Source of the DNA: Merluccius polli
Taxonomy: Eukaryota > Chordata > Actinopteri > Gadiformes > Merlucciidae
Length of the DNA stretch: 64,000 nt
Direction: 5' to 3'
Assembly (NCBI GenBank): GCA_030340625.1
Contig: JAOPHQ010005744.1
Span: 1 to 64,000 of the forward strand
Position 1 is the stretch's first letter. Each line of letters starts with the position of its first letter. A program made the translations under genes and the position numbers. Below the pieces are notes generated by a model. That model had not been told where the DNA came from, made no database searches, and was given only the letters and a program-made list of their open reading frames with translations. Positions 11,693 through 24,613 of the stretch are shown here, piece after piece.

Positions 11693-14495
11693 ATGGTAGC
11701 TGGAATGGTGATGCCCCTCAGGGAGCTGAGGGCCATCTATGAGCTCCTGTTTCGAGATGGTGTCATGGTGGCCAAGAAGGACAAAAGGCCTCAGACCAAA
11801 CATCCTGAGATACCAGGCATCAGCAACCTACAAGTGATCCGAGCCATGACCTCCCTCAAGTCCAGAGGCTATGTGAAGGAAACGTATGCCTGGAGGCATT
11901 TCTACTGGTACCTCTCAAATGAGGGCATTGTTTACCTGCGTGACTACCTCCGCCTACCTGCAGAGATCGTCCCTGCCTCCCTGCAGAGGGTAAAGAGACC
12001 AGCAGCAACACTGGCCATCTCTCGTCGCGCTGCGCAGGTCCAGTCTGTCGAAGGCCCTACATCGTATGTGCCCAAGCCTGGGGGGAGGCCTGGGTTCGAG
12101 AGCCGTGAGGCACTGGCCGAGCGCCAAGGCTACCGCCATAAGATGGCCAATGGAGAGGAAGGGTCCAACGATAGAACCCCGAGGTTTAGAGGCCGCCCAG
12201 CTGCTGCTGAGCCAGTCAGACCAAGAGCATCATGGGAAACAAAGGACCAGCAACAGCAGCATCTCTACACGAAAGGCAGGGGCTTCAGCAATGGAGATGC
12301 CATTATTGGTGAAGACCAGGTTAGAAAAACATCTGTGTCATCTCAGCAGAAGGCTGATGTCAGCAGCATCAGCATGGTGCAGGCTAAGAAAAAAGATCAA
12401 ACACCCACCTCACCACCGGTTACACTGTCTGGGACTGTAATCTCAAAGGCTTCTGTAGAAATGACCACTACAGCTGAACGGTCTATCACTAGAACCTCCA
12501 AAGCAATTAGCCCTCAGGACAAGCCCAAGCCTGTTGCTGAAAAGACCACCAACAAGCCACTTCTGACAGCTGATCCCATCAAGGAGGAAAAGAGGTCTAC
12601 AATTGAAGTGGCTCAGAAGCTTGATGAATTTCCAACAGAAAGTCTCCCTGTAAATGCTTTGCCGCGGAAGGATACAGAGATTACTGTGGAACTCCCCAAA
12701 TCAGTAGTTGAAGCTGTAAGCACAACAGTGGTTAGCTCATCACAAACGAGCACTGCTATGGAGACAAAGAGTAAAGTGGAAATTATAGAGAAAAGTGTGA
12801 AAGAAGCTGAAAAACCATTGATGGTTGCTAAAGTTCCTACTCCCTCAGATCATCACGCTGAATTGCTGAAAAATGACGTGACGGAGAATGTATCTGAAGA
12901 AAACGTTGAGGGTGAAACAAGCTCCAAATCCAAAAAGAAAAAGAAGAAATCCTCACGTGAGAAAGCAATGCCAATCAAAGCTTCAGAATCACCTGACATT
13001 AAGATGACTGCAGAAAAGGTTTCTAAAGTCCAGGCGTCATTGAATGAGACACAAAAAACATCTGAAACACCAACACTGCCACCCACAGTTAACCTTGAGG
13101 GACCATCAAATGACGAAAATAAGTTAGAGGCCAAAATGTCTATTGATGTGAAGTTAAATCAGGAAGTTCCTAAACCAATTGTGGACCAGACTGTGTCTAA
13201 AGCAGTTGTTCATCCTTCTGCAGTGCCCCCGGTGGAGATTCCAGTCACTGCACAAGTGAAAGACAAGGTTGAGGAAACAAGTTTAAGCGAAATTCCACAG
13301 GGACCACTTTGCTCAAAAGATGGGGTCACCAACACCGAGCTGACTGCCATAACCCACCAGGAAACTTCAAAATCCGAAATAGAGATAGTGACTAGAGTCA
13401 CTAGAGTGAAAACTGTGACTGTGCACAAGACTGTCACTATTGAACAGACCCTAGAAAGCACTAAACCTGTCGAGGAAGCCACAGCAGTACTTTCAGAATC
13501 ACAGAAAGTGATTGACGAGCGTGAGGTAAAAGCCTCTGATGCTGTAAGTAATGCTGTGGAGGAAACTTCAAAAGGCAAAAAGAGAGGGAAAGCGAAAAAG
13601 CAAACTCAGGCTCGCGTTTCAGTGACCTTAAACACAGAGCCCATCTCCCCTCCTGCAACAGAGCCACTATCCCCCATTGATGTATTATCTTCACCCCAGG
13701 CCACCACTCCAAGTGCCATCGCCTCAGAGCAAACGGATGGCTCTTCAACGACTACTCCTGAAAGAATGTGCAGTGAGGAAATCAGACAGGCAACAGCTGT
13801 GCTCACTGAGGCCCCGGCAGACAAAGGGGAGGAGGAGCCAGCTCAGCTCTCTGCGAAAAAAATCAAGCGGGAGGTCCCGAAACCAAAAACATCCTCCTCT
13901 GTGAGGGAAGCACCCGCAGCCAGAGAAATAGCGTCAGCAGAACCAGCAGTAGCTGCAGAGGCGACTGGAGCTAAGGCACAGGCCAGCCCGTGTGTCGAAC
14001 AAGGGAAGCCGCCCGGAGTTGAACAACTACAGTCTGCTGCTCAGGCAGGAAAGCACAGCACAGAAGAGAAAAGGCTTTCAGTGCTCCAGGCCTCTGTGCA
14101 AGAAGACCAACAGGACTGGCAGGAGGACACACCCTCTGTCACTGCCACACCTGAAGCTACCCAGCCCCACCTCGTGGACAGCTGTCATTCTCTTAGTCAA
14201 GAGACAGACGAGGCCAACATGAGGAGGAAGATTGTAGTTGTGGAGGAGATCATTGAGGTGAAGCAAATTGCTAGCCCTCATGCTGGAGCAGAATCGCCTC
14301 CTGCACCTGTAAAACCCGCGGGGGAGGAGGAGGAGGAAGAGGAACTGGACCTGGACGTCCTGGAAGAACTTGCCATTGAACGAGCTCTCCTGAATGCAGC
14401 ACCACCGGCCACTGCGTATGGCGCCTCACCTGAGGAAGACTGGGACCATGCTCTGGAGGATCCCGAGGAGAAAACCTGGCCTAACTTCATAGAAG
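11693..14495 (+). CDS. plec: Plectin isoform 1 first exon (eS10-like domain plus long disordered tail)
   Basis: The N-terminus MVAGMVMPLRELRAIYELLF closely resembles mammalian plectin isoform 1. Residues about 1-100 form the ribosomal-protein-eS10-like winged-helix domain (ISNLQVIRAMTSLKSRGYV; AWRHFYWYLSNEGI; LPAEIVPASLQRVKRP). Residues about 110-870 are Ser/Thr/Pro/Glu/Lys-rich and look disordered, with Lys-rich patches near residues 411-420 and 628-640. An acidic Glu run sits near 875-885, followed by DWDHALEDPEEKTWPNF. After 934 codons plus one G comes a GTTTGT donor, in the phase needed for exon 2 (...FIE-DERDRVQ); read on without splicing, the frame stops at 14509. The mammalian counterpart is, from memory, about 180 residues, so this version is roughly five times longer. 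The start has favourable context (acaATGG). The N-terminus is expected to set subcellular targeting of this isoform. Confidence 0.93.
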
Positions 14496-16204
14496 GTTTG
14501 TCTCTTTGATTAATATATTGCCAGTATAACTACTTCCTGCCACTGTCCCTTTGCATGTCCTTGTGATGTCATTGCTGGTGCTGGGTTGTCCTCCCTTCTA
14601 TGCAGTGTGGGAGGTGTAAAGGTGGGATATTTATTTCTGGCTCACAAGTCTTCCAGAGCCTAAGATATGTGTAGTGTTATGCAGTCTGTATTAGTGTGTT
14701 GTAAGTATGCATGAGCACTCTTTATAATGCTCTAGTGTTGCTCAATGTTCTACGTTGTATTTGTTTATATTATATATTATTATATATAATAAACTCATTG
14801 GAAATAGTTTCAATAAGAAGACAGACCAGCAGCCTAGACCCGTTTAGATGTGGCTGTGGTTTAATAACAGTGACAGCATTGATCATCATAGGTGGAATAT
14901 GTGAGCTTTTCATCATACATTGAGTATGATATTCATCATACTATTCATCATTTTTATAGACATTAGTGTTGTTATGGTCAGCCTTCTGGGTAATACACTG
15001 AGTTATGCACAGGGAGGGCTACATCCCAACAGTAATCTCAGGAGCCATCTCTGTGGGCTTGCCGAGATTCTGGGATGATCCATATTTGTGATGACTTCAA
15101 CGAGGTGGGGCTGTTAGCTAAGCTGCAGCCCTGCCCGGCCTCTGTGGAGATGGATGTCCGTGATAAAGTTTTAAGGCGTAATATTTTAGAGAAAAGGGTG
15201 TGAAACTCTGTGCTTCTCTTCCACAGTTACAGTTCCTTGCACCACATTTCACATTTTGACTTGTTTTAGTTTCTCTTCCCTCTTATGGGACTATATGAAT
15301 GTAAAGACTGCAAGCTCCCACACAGTTGGTCTCTATCTTTTTTACTTAAAATCACTGAGTTATGTCAACAAGACATTATCCTAACCTGCCTGCATGACAG
15401 TTGCCAAAGCCAGTTGCCTGGCAACAACTGCATTTTCCAGACTGTTCAGATCATAATGCCTTGCAGAGGTTGACGCCCGCACATTTTTAGTTTTATTAAA
15501 CTGTTAACATGCAGGTCTTCAACGTCTGACAACCTGGGGATCGTGCTACAGAAGTGCATTCCAAAACACGTGAATAAATGAATAAAGCATTGTGACTGAC
15601 ATTTGGCTACAGAGAAGATACAGAAATTCACATGGGCGTTGCCAGTTGTGGGCGTGAGCAAGTGAGTGAGTGAGCATGGGAACAAGAGAAAGTCGGGAAG
15701 TTGGAAGACTTTGCTCAGAGTTGCATGGGTGTGTTTGTTTTGTTCCACACATGACGGTTCGGCTGGTCTGGATCAAATTAGTGGCCCTGTTCTTATATTC
15801 AACTGTTAGTCATAATGTAAGCCAGTCCCTTTAGCTTTGAGATGAAATGCACGTTCACAATGAATCACACCCAAGCACAATCAATTCCTCATGTGCAACC
15901 TTCTATTCAGAATAAAAAGTAAAAGACACATGTAATTTCCATTGATAACAAATATGTATTATCTATAATGCACATGGCTGCAAACATTGAATTGATCTCT
16001 TGTGAGTGTAAGGCCTTTTTTTAAGCTGGTTTTGTGAAACTGTTGGCTGTTGGCTCTGTGTGATATGTGAAGCTGTCTGATTTGACAGGGCCCTGCTACA
16101 GTGTTGTCCTGTGGCCAGTGTCCAATGTATTAGCTAACCCACTGCTGACATCTACTGACCATTAGGAGTCAGTAGAGGTCTAACACAGACCATATTTCTA
16201 CAAC

Positions 16205-16305
16205 AAATACATACATACATACATACATACATACATACATACATACATACATAGATGCGTGCATACATACATACATACATACATACATACATACATACAT
16301 ACATG
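16205..16305. repeat. (ATAC)n tetranucleotide microsatellite
   Basis: Two blocks of CATA units are separated by a short imperfect segment (gatgcgtg). Confidence 0.95.
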
Positions 16306-16479
16306 CATGTATTGTTTATTGTAAACAGCATTGCAATTAAGTCTAGTTGAGATCCCACGTTATATGCAGAGATTGTTATATGCAGAGATTGTTGCATCAT
16401 TTTGATATGGTGACTGATGGCTGTCTGCAAAATCAGTCACACCTGTAATCAGAGGATCTCAAAGGTACCTACCTACTAT

Positions 16480-16504
16480 CTCTATTTCTTTCTCTCTGTG
16501 GTTT

Positions 16505-16538
<34 letters not shown>

Positions 16539-16681
16539 TTGCTATTTATCGCTCCTTCTCAGTATCTCTGTCTCTATCCCTCTATCCTCTCTATCTCTCT
16601 CTCTGTCTCTCTATCCCTCTCTATCCCTCTCTCTCTATCTCTTTACTGTCTCTATTTCTGTCTCTCTGTGGTTTTCTCTCC

Positions 16682-16730
<49 letters not shown>
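16480..16730. repeat. Imperfect CT-rich microsatellite with C run
   Basis: CTCTGT and CTATCC variants interrupt long CT blocks, and a run of C occurs at about 16680-16692. It is a pyrimidine tract, not coding. Confidence 0.9.
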
Positions 16731-16731
<1 letters not shown>

Positions 16732-19700
16732 GACAAACTGAACAGCAAGGGATTCCTTGTTGTAAGTAGACGTGCCTACGCCGCCATTTGCTGTGTGTCA
16801 TCTGCACATGGCACCAGGGGCAATTAGATTTTTATCCCTCCAGACGTGACATTTAGTTCCCGTTGCTTTTCCATCCCTGAAAAAAATATGCCCACTACAT
16901 AGTTGTGTGATTCATGAAATGAAGAGCTAGCCTAGCTACTTGTTCCCTTTCATTAGCAGAGGCACATGATTTTGGTTGCTGTCTATGACTCAACGACTGG
17001 ACAGGCCCCAAATCTAAAGGTCTAATTTGTAACCCTGGCCTCTCCTTCAGTGAAAAAAATAAATAAATCAATAAAATGGCCGGCTACACAATGTGAGACG
17101 CAGCAGTCTATCAATAGACTGTGTCGTGGCTTGGCAGCTATGCACTCACAACGTTTCCATAGTGGCATAATGGTGTTACAGCCATTCAGGTCACTGTCTT
17201 GTTTTCTCCAAAATAATGGTAATGAGGAACCAAGCCGCCTGCTCCTGCCTCCGGCCCTCACTGCCAATGCCACCCCACCTGTGAAGTCACATCTGAAATT
17301 TCAGTGAGCTCATCATGAGATGTGAGCCATCCACAGTCAACAAATTGCAATTGAGAAACAAGCTGATGACGCAGGAGGCAGCAGTCCAGCGGTGGAGTAT
17401 ACTGGGAAGGCGAAACATTATCCTCCCTCTGATGAATAAGTTGTGTGTTTATTGTGTACCGGTTGCCAGTTCTGGAAGCAGATGTAATGGCAGACTAAAC
17501 AACTCACTAAAAGACCACCGAAGCCTGCATTGGAGAATTGCTATTGCGGAACAACAATTGATTGACTTCTGGCAAACTCAATGCCTGTGAATAAACTTGC
17601 ATGTGTGAAAGATTTAGCTGTGTTTTGTGGTACATGGTACATACAATGTAGTCTTATCAGCATAATTGAGTGCTCACACACACTCACCGACTGCCACACA
17701 AGCACTTCAAGCACTTACAATATTGTTAAATAAACCATCGCTTACCTATAAACTCATCCATGAGGCATCCTCTAAAGCCCTCATGAACATTAACTCATTC
17801 ATGGTTATTTATGAATGTATGAATTCTTTAGCACATTGGGGATGATGACATCTACCATCAAATTACACACATCAGATTTCTCCTTTGTAAAACACAGACC
17901 GGAGGCGTTTCCTCCTTTCATCAGAATCAGGTCACACATTCCTCTTGGCTCTACCACCATCAGAACCGGGGAGCCCAGGTGTTAAGGGAGCTCAGGAGTG
18001 CATGCAGACGATGCGATGATGTCATTGGGGGAGTATGGCTCAATCCATCACACAGGTGTCGTAGCATGGGCCACCGGGATTTCACCGGGGGACATTTGAC
18101 AGTTCATCTGGTTCCATGCGATATCAGAGTCGTCAAAACACCGGTTCTCCCGGGGCTCACGGTGCCTATTTACTTGTCGGCACCGCAATTGACAATGCCA
18201 TGTGCGTACGTTAAAACCGGACTATATTTAGGGTATGTTATGCATTGCTGCCGTCCCAAAACGCAATAGGAGCTCAGCATTAAGGGCGGCTGTGACCGGA
18301 CATGCACAACTCTCCAGCCACCCGGCTCTTATTAAACCCTAAGTGCGCTCGCATGGCCGCATGCCAGTTGTATTCAGTATTGTTCTGTAACACCATCAGT
18401 TCATAGTCACAGTCGAGGTTTTAGTTTTAGTCGGGGTAACATATAGATGGGGTAACATCATCAACGGTCCCCAATGCCACTCTTCTTGTGTAATTGACTA
18501 AACTAAATGTATTCTTAGCTGTAATATAATACTCTGATGCGCTCTGATAATAATAAGTGTGCTCTGATAATATTAGCACTCAATGATCCCTATTGCGTAG
18601 CGTATCCTATCATACAAATTGGGCTTTTATGCAGATCTTTTTTTTTTTCCTGGCAGACCTGACTTAATCACACTATATAAAGCAACCTTCGTCATCACCG
18701 AGTGATATGGAGAGAGACAGAGAGAGAGAGAGACAGAGAGAGAGAGTCAGAGAGAGGGAGAGAGAGTGCATGTGTTGTTAGGCCACCAGCTTTGTCCCAA
18801 GGGGGGGGGGGTGAAGCCAAGCGGGCCTCCGGAGCGCGTCCATCAGTACCCAACAGTGACACGGCGTGATCCTCTGGCTCTGCTGGGTATTTATAACCTG
18901 CCACCAGCAGCTCCAGATCTCTCCTCTCGGGTACCCACCCACCCACCCCCAGGCCCACTCCCCCCTCGCCTCCCCCCCTCCCAGGCTTGGCATAGCGTGC
19001 CCCCCCCCCCCCCCCCCCCCTGACACACTCCCTCCCCTCCCCTGGCTAACTATGAGACCGCCAGAGAGCAGGACTGACGAATCCTAGCAGGAGGCATAGG
19101 CTGTCAAGATTCAACAGGGGGGGAAACAAGGCAGTAAGAGAGAGAGAACAAACAGAAGCCTCTTCCTTCCCCTTCATTCCCCCCACTTTCCACCTCTCTC
19201 TCTCTCTCTCGCTCTCTCTCTGTCTCTCTCTCTCTGTCGCTGTCTTTCTGTTTATTTACCGGCTACTTCTACTACTACCGTCCCGTCTCGTAGATGAAGG
19301 TCATACCTGGTAGGTTGATAGCGGAAAGAATGGTGTGTACATGTACTGTATCCGTCCCAGCTGTCTGTCCTGTCCCGTCTGCCCACCTTCCCCTGGCCAT
19401 CTGCCTGTCTGTCTGCCTGTATGTCTGTCTGTCAGTCCGTCCGTCCGTCTGTCCGTCCGTCCGCCCGCCGCCCGCCACTCGGTCTGTCCAGCTGTTGGTG
19501 TGTTTTTTTGTTGTTGTGGCGCAACATGTGAAATATCGTCCTCCTTCCGAGTGGTACTGGTACACAAACAAGACAGGGCACCTCACCCCGTTGGCACAAT
19601 ATGAACACGCCGCTTTTAGCTCTGAGTCGGGAGCGACGCGCTACCGAAGCGCCGTTTCTATTCCAGTTTTAAACATGGTCACCGACTTGTTGTGGACTTG

Positions 19701-20554
19701 CGTTAAGGTTCCCCTACCTGCCTATTTATTGTAATGGTGTGGACATGTGTGCTTTTCAAGGGGGGAAGGCTGACCCCTAGGTTTAGGGAATGTCGTCCCT
19801 GGTCACCTGCCATAGTGAGGGGCCATGTGCAGCAGAAAACAAGGGGGACTTAAGATAGAAAGAGTGATTCGGTTGAGTCGGTGTTTGTGTGTGGGTGGGT
19901 GGGTGGGTGTGTGACCACCTGTTATTGTCTCGGACACATGTGTGAAGCCATGGTTGTTTGCTATGTTTACTATGTATAGATCAGATGTATTTACACATAT
20001 ATTGATAATGTATGATATTATTATAGTTTTATTCTGTGCTCTTAAGCTATATGTATATCCTTAGTTGTGAGATTCGTTAAATATAGACAGATAAATCGAT
20101 GAAATATAGATATTAGAGAAATACAGTAAGAGTTACTGACTATCTGTTGTTACTTTCTTTTGGGATATCACAATGATAGATATCCAGGATTCATCTGGCA
20201 GAAGGGTAAAGTTGAAATTTGAGCAAGAAACATTTGAGTAAACATTTGAGAAATGTGAGTCATCACTGAAGTTGTAATGGCAACGGCTATCTGGGTTGGT
20301 ATTCGTTGCGACAATGTCCCAAACAATGAGAGTGACTGTACAACAAAATAAAACTGTGACGATTAAGAAAATGAAAAATAAACGGACAGATGTCGAGAAC
20401 AAGAGTAGAAACGGGGTAGAAAGGTCCCTCCACCCTTTCCCCTTCACCATGGGCTCCCCTGCCACACCCACGCCGGCCCCGCTCCCCTTTCACTCCGGGA
20501 TGGGCCAGCTGTCACCGCGGCCAAAGCCCCTCTCTTAACTTACGTCGGGTCGCC

Positions 20555-20666
20555 ATGACGTCAGCTAGCCCCTCTGGACACTGGACGCTGGTGCCGGCCC
20601 TGGTGCTTTTGGGGCACATAGCCGCCCTAATCACACTGTGGCGTTCGCAAAAGCGCAAGAGGCAAG
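20555..20666 (+). CDS. plec: Plectin isoform 1b first exon (mitochondrial anchor type)
   Basis: There are 37 codons plus G, followed by a GTAAGA donor in phase with exon 2. The peptide has a short polar start (MTSASPSGHW), a hydrophobic segment LVPALVLLGHIAALITLW and a basic tail RSQKRKRQ, reading on into DERDRVQ. Length and pattern (LV-x-x-GH-x(3)-L-x(3)-W, then Arg-rich, then Gln) match mammalian plectin 1b, whose N-terminus inserts into the mitochondrial outer membrane and tethers mitochondria to intermediate filaments. The same role is inferred here. ATG context is cgccATGA. Confidence 0.9.
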
Positions 20667-21723
20667 GTAAGAGAGAGAGCAGCTCTTACACGGGAGAAGG
20701 GAAACTTATTGTGGTGGAGTCCAAGTGACTCTAAGTGATGAGCAGATTAGGGCCTTAAGAATTCGCCTATCTTTTGTATTTGGGCGCTGTTCTGACTGGC
20801 ACTGGTCTTCTCACTAAATCCTTGGCAGTGATGTTATCGTACTTTATGCATCCGCCTCAAAGTGAGGTTGTTTGTGGACGTTTCTTCTCTTTGTGTGAAT
20901 GCTTTTTGTTCACGTTTGCATCCTCATACCGTTCTGTTTGAGCACAAACATGCGCCAAATTTAGGCGAGGCTTATGCCGTGCCAATTGTGTCACGCGCCG
21001 CCACTCTCCCGTTGGATATTAGTTCACGCTTGCCCCCCCCGCCCCCATACCGCTTTGATATTCATCGCGCCGGATCGAGATGTGACCTGTGAACATGCCG
21101 TCGGTTCTGTGTGCTAATGTCACAGTCTGTGTGTCTGCGTGTGATTGAAGTGTCAGTTGTCTCTGCAGCTGCAACCGGGATAAACCCTCGGTACACAGAA
21201 ACACAGAGACAGGAGCCTTGTCTCGAGTTGCAGGAATCTGTGAGACGGACCTGAAGAGTGATAGCCTGGTGGAGATTAAGTCCTGTCTCCTGCCCTCCGG
21301 CACTCAATTCAAACTCCCAGAAACCCCCATATTGTCCAGACCACAAAAAAAAGCTAACTGATGGTTTGCCAATCTGGCACACCTCCAGTCCCCAAAAGGT
21401 ACTGTTGGGTGTGTTTGTGTGCATTCCTTGTCATTGTTGTCCAACGATCTCTGGGTTTAGGTTGACGTATTAGTTCACCTGTCGGGTCGGGAATTAGCTA
21501 CACGTCCAACCGTTTTTCATATGTAAATGACCAGGTGTGGCTTGTGTTTATTCAAATATAACCTGTGTAGGCCTAAGTTTTTAGCCGAGGCTGTGATACT
21601 ACCCTGTGATACGCTGTGATATTTTCTAACCTTTAAAACACAGACCGTGAAAGTATAGTTATACTAGTTGTGTGCGAGTATTACCAGCCATTGTTTTTTT
21701 CCATTAGCTTATTTATTAAAACT

Positions 21724-21755
21724 ACTGCATGCGTCTCTAAACAGACGCATGCAGT
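21724..21755. repeat. 13-bp-stem hairpin
   Basis: The arm ACTGCATGCGTCT is followed by a 6-base loop and the exact reverse complement. Function unknown. Confidence 0.75.
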
Positions 21756-22047
21756 GTATTGTGGCCACCCCCCCCCCCTTCCCCCCTCCCCCACTCCTTG
21801 CTCTTTAGTGAGTGCATTAATACGCACCCAGTGGGACTTGTCTGGTCTTAGCTGTCCCCTTTCACTGGCAACTGTATGGCATAATGACAGCCATGTAACT
21901 GTCACCAACCCATCCCCTGTCGCCTTCCCTTAGCCCCCCCCCACACCTTCAATGTTTCACCTTCCTCTCTCTCTCTCTCTCTCTCTCTAGGTATAGTGTA
22001 GTAGAGCAGTAAGAGTGGAGAGGTAGGTCCGGTAGGGACGGCGTCTA

Positions 22048-22320
22048 CAGGGCTTGTACATCGTGACGTCGTATCGCAACCGCCGCCGCCATTTTGAGCC
22101 GCATTGGAGAATCGGTATTGGTTGATATTGATATTAGTTATCATGTTGGTAGTCATGTTTTTTTTTGGTCATTATGGGGAGACATTGTTGCGTTTGAAGC
22201 CGCTACACACAGCGTTTCTCATGCGAGACGTGGCAAAACTAAGTGTTCATTAGCCCAGGTTACGGCTTATTTATGTTGATCCCAAAAAATCCCATGATGC
22301 ATTCTGATGTACGAGCCCTA
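22048..22320. mobile_element. Short inverted-repeat element (MITE), copy 1
   Basis: Left end CAGGGCTTGTACATC and right end GATGTACGAGCCCTA are inverted repeats. The interior shares blocks with the copy at 44680-44943: CATGTTGGTA, GTCATTATG-GGAGACAT, GTTTCTCATGCGAGACGTGGC and AATCCCATGATGCA-TCTGATGTAC. The left flank is TA and the right TT, compatible with a decayed TA duplication of Tc1/mariner type; the superfamily is not certain. No protein is encoded. Confidence 0.8.
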
Positions 22321-24613
22321 TTGTGGTTGAAAAGCAGGAAGCGGGGCAACCTCGTGAGACCATGCAGATATTCACATGTACCATCTCGCAATGATTCATC
22401 AGTCTGGCCTCGGCTGGGCAGCAATTGATTTCCACATATGGGTGTGGTTACGTTGCGTTGTTCAAAGAACACCAGCCAATCAGGTTAACTAACTAAGTGG
22501 CGCTCTTGATCCCTTCGCTCTTGCCAAATCTGGTGGGAAGAAGAAAGAGGAAAATCGGTCTTCGTCTTTTAACATCATTATTCGGTCTGTTTCATATAAA
22601 ATCGTTTTGATTGCTCCCTCGATTGCGACACTTTACCTCGGGGCGCCGTTGTGTTTTTTTTTTTTTGTATCTGGCAGACTGCAGTGCTCCTTGTTTCGTC
22701 ATGAACAGAAACTCTCTCCCCCCTAAGTGCTGATTGGATCTATCGTTTCCACTTTATTTGTGGGAGGCTTTCAACAGGCTGGAGGCCAGACCCGGCCTGC
22801 AGAGGGAAACAGTGAACTCCCAGGCAGGATGGTCTCAGGAGGCGCAGGAGGCGAGGCGACGCCCTCCACAAACCTGTCAGTGTGAAAGTGGGAGCGGTGA
22901 CACCCGTCGCTGCCCCCCCCAACCCCAGTGACCGTAGGGGTCGGTTGAAAGGTCACATATGGGAGGGGGGGGTCGTGTAAAACTGTGAACATTCCTCCCG
23001 CACACACACACACACACACACACACACGTAACATGCGGAGCGCCGGCGCCGCATTCCCATTCCCGATGCACTAGACGACCCTAAAACAACACATTCGGGT
23101 TTCCTTTTAGTTGTGTCATCGTGTGTCAGCCCAAGTCAAATGCATTGTTGTGTGCGTGTGTGTGCGTGTGTGTGTGCGTGTGTGTGTGTTTTGAATAATT
23201 GGCTCAGTTTTCGCCACTCGGCCACACCTTATCTTCCCTGTGTGAGTTAGCTGAGAATAAATGTGTCACGCTTGTCGCCCGTTGGCACCCAAGCTCTACT
23301 TCCTGTTGATATGACAAAGGTCACTATTCAGATTTAACCGCACACACACACACACACGCACGTACACACACACATGCAAACACACACAACACAGTCCACG
23401 ATTCATTAGGCGGCAGGAAACAAACATCTGTTTAACATTTAACTTATTTATGTTCCAGGTTTCGGTCATATAGGTGTATATTTATCAGAGGCGCTTGTGT
23501 GCCGTGGAAACATCCGGTCTGTTGCTCTTTGAGTTTATTTATACTTTGTTCGACTCCCCCCCGGCTCCCCCCCTGCTCCCCCCCCCCCCCCCCATCCTCC
23601 CAGGACCTCTCGGTACCAGTCGGCTCATGGTATACAATACCATCCGGCGTGTTTACTCGGAGCTGTTATGGAATATGTCACTTAAAGATCATGGCATTTT
23701 AATGACGCCATCTGCGTGATTGCATGCAGACCGTATCTACAGTATGTGTAACAGAGCTGACATTTTACCTGTCAGCTGTTCTGCTGCGTGATACGGGGAA
23801 TAGGAAACAAACTATTTGACTTTTCTCACACATCTATGCATTCCTCCGTGTAGCCTTCCCCGAAATAACATCGTCCGTCTCATTCATTTATTTGAACAAT
23901 TGGCTATGTTTAATGGAAAAGTTGACACCCTAAGCAAGAGGTTCGGTTTCCCTGCTTTAATGCCATGCCATCCCAGCTCTTCTATATCCCTCGGCGGACG
24001 AGAGCAAAGCCATTATGATCTCTGTATCAGGTGTGGCGGGATCAGAAGCCGATCCGTGAGGGTAGAGCAGAGGTCGCTGTGGCGTAAGGGAAGACAGCTG
24101 CGGTATTGGGGTCGCTGTCCCTTTAAGATGTGACCTGGGATCTGCTCAGCCGTGACCTCTAATAAATCTTTAACTTTGTGTATGTGTGGATCCACGACGC
24201 CTATTAATTAGGAAGGATGTTTACCCTGTCAGACATGGGATAGCTCATTTTAGTGTGTTTGTGTGTGTGTATGTGTGTGTTAACTGCATTTCCAGTTAGT
24301 TTGAACTGCAATTTCTCCGGATGCCACAATAAAATGACATTGTTTATGTAGTTTTCATTACTTTAGGCCTATCTCATTATTGAACTACATTGCACAGCAA
24401 GTCCATATTCACATATTCACATTCACACGCACACACCGATTGTATGGGCAGATTGTATTGATCTCATAGGCCTAAATCTTTTTACAACATGGTTTCGGTG
24501 ACCTGAGGTGTCAGCTGCTGCCGTGTGTCGCTCACGTTGACCCCTGAACCGAATGAGTGAGTGAGAGCATCTTCACAGACGGTAGAGACGCGCTGGTCGG
24601 TCTCTTCGGAGGA

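Larger units (their letters stand above)
14496..20554. other. Non-coding interval between the isoform 1 and 1b first exons
   Basis: No supported exon seen. It holds an (ATAC)n array (about 16205-16305), long CT tracts (16480-16730 and 19195-19250), a GA tract (18713-18760), a 21-base C run (19000-19020) and a tetranucleotide CTGT/CCGT array (about 19395-19470). The last few hundred bases may include the 1b promoter and 5' UTR. Confidence 0.55.
20667..24613. other. Non-coding interval with a short inverted-repeat element
   Basis: No supported exon. It contains a hairpin at 21724-21755, the transposon copy at 22048-22320, CA/GT arrays (22999-23027, about 23152-23190 and 23340-23390) and several C runs. 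Confidence 0.55.

Noticed and set aside
12853..13824. Minus-strand frames inside the isoform-1 exon
   Set aside because: Antisense shadows of Lys/Glu-rich coding sequence; the + frame is continuous and matches plectin 1 at its start.
24557..24613. Upstream GTG-initiated extension of the 24614 exon
   Set aside because: Not an ATG; the first ATG at 24614 has better context, and an upstream ATG at 24553 is out of frame with an immediate stop.
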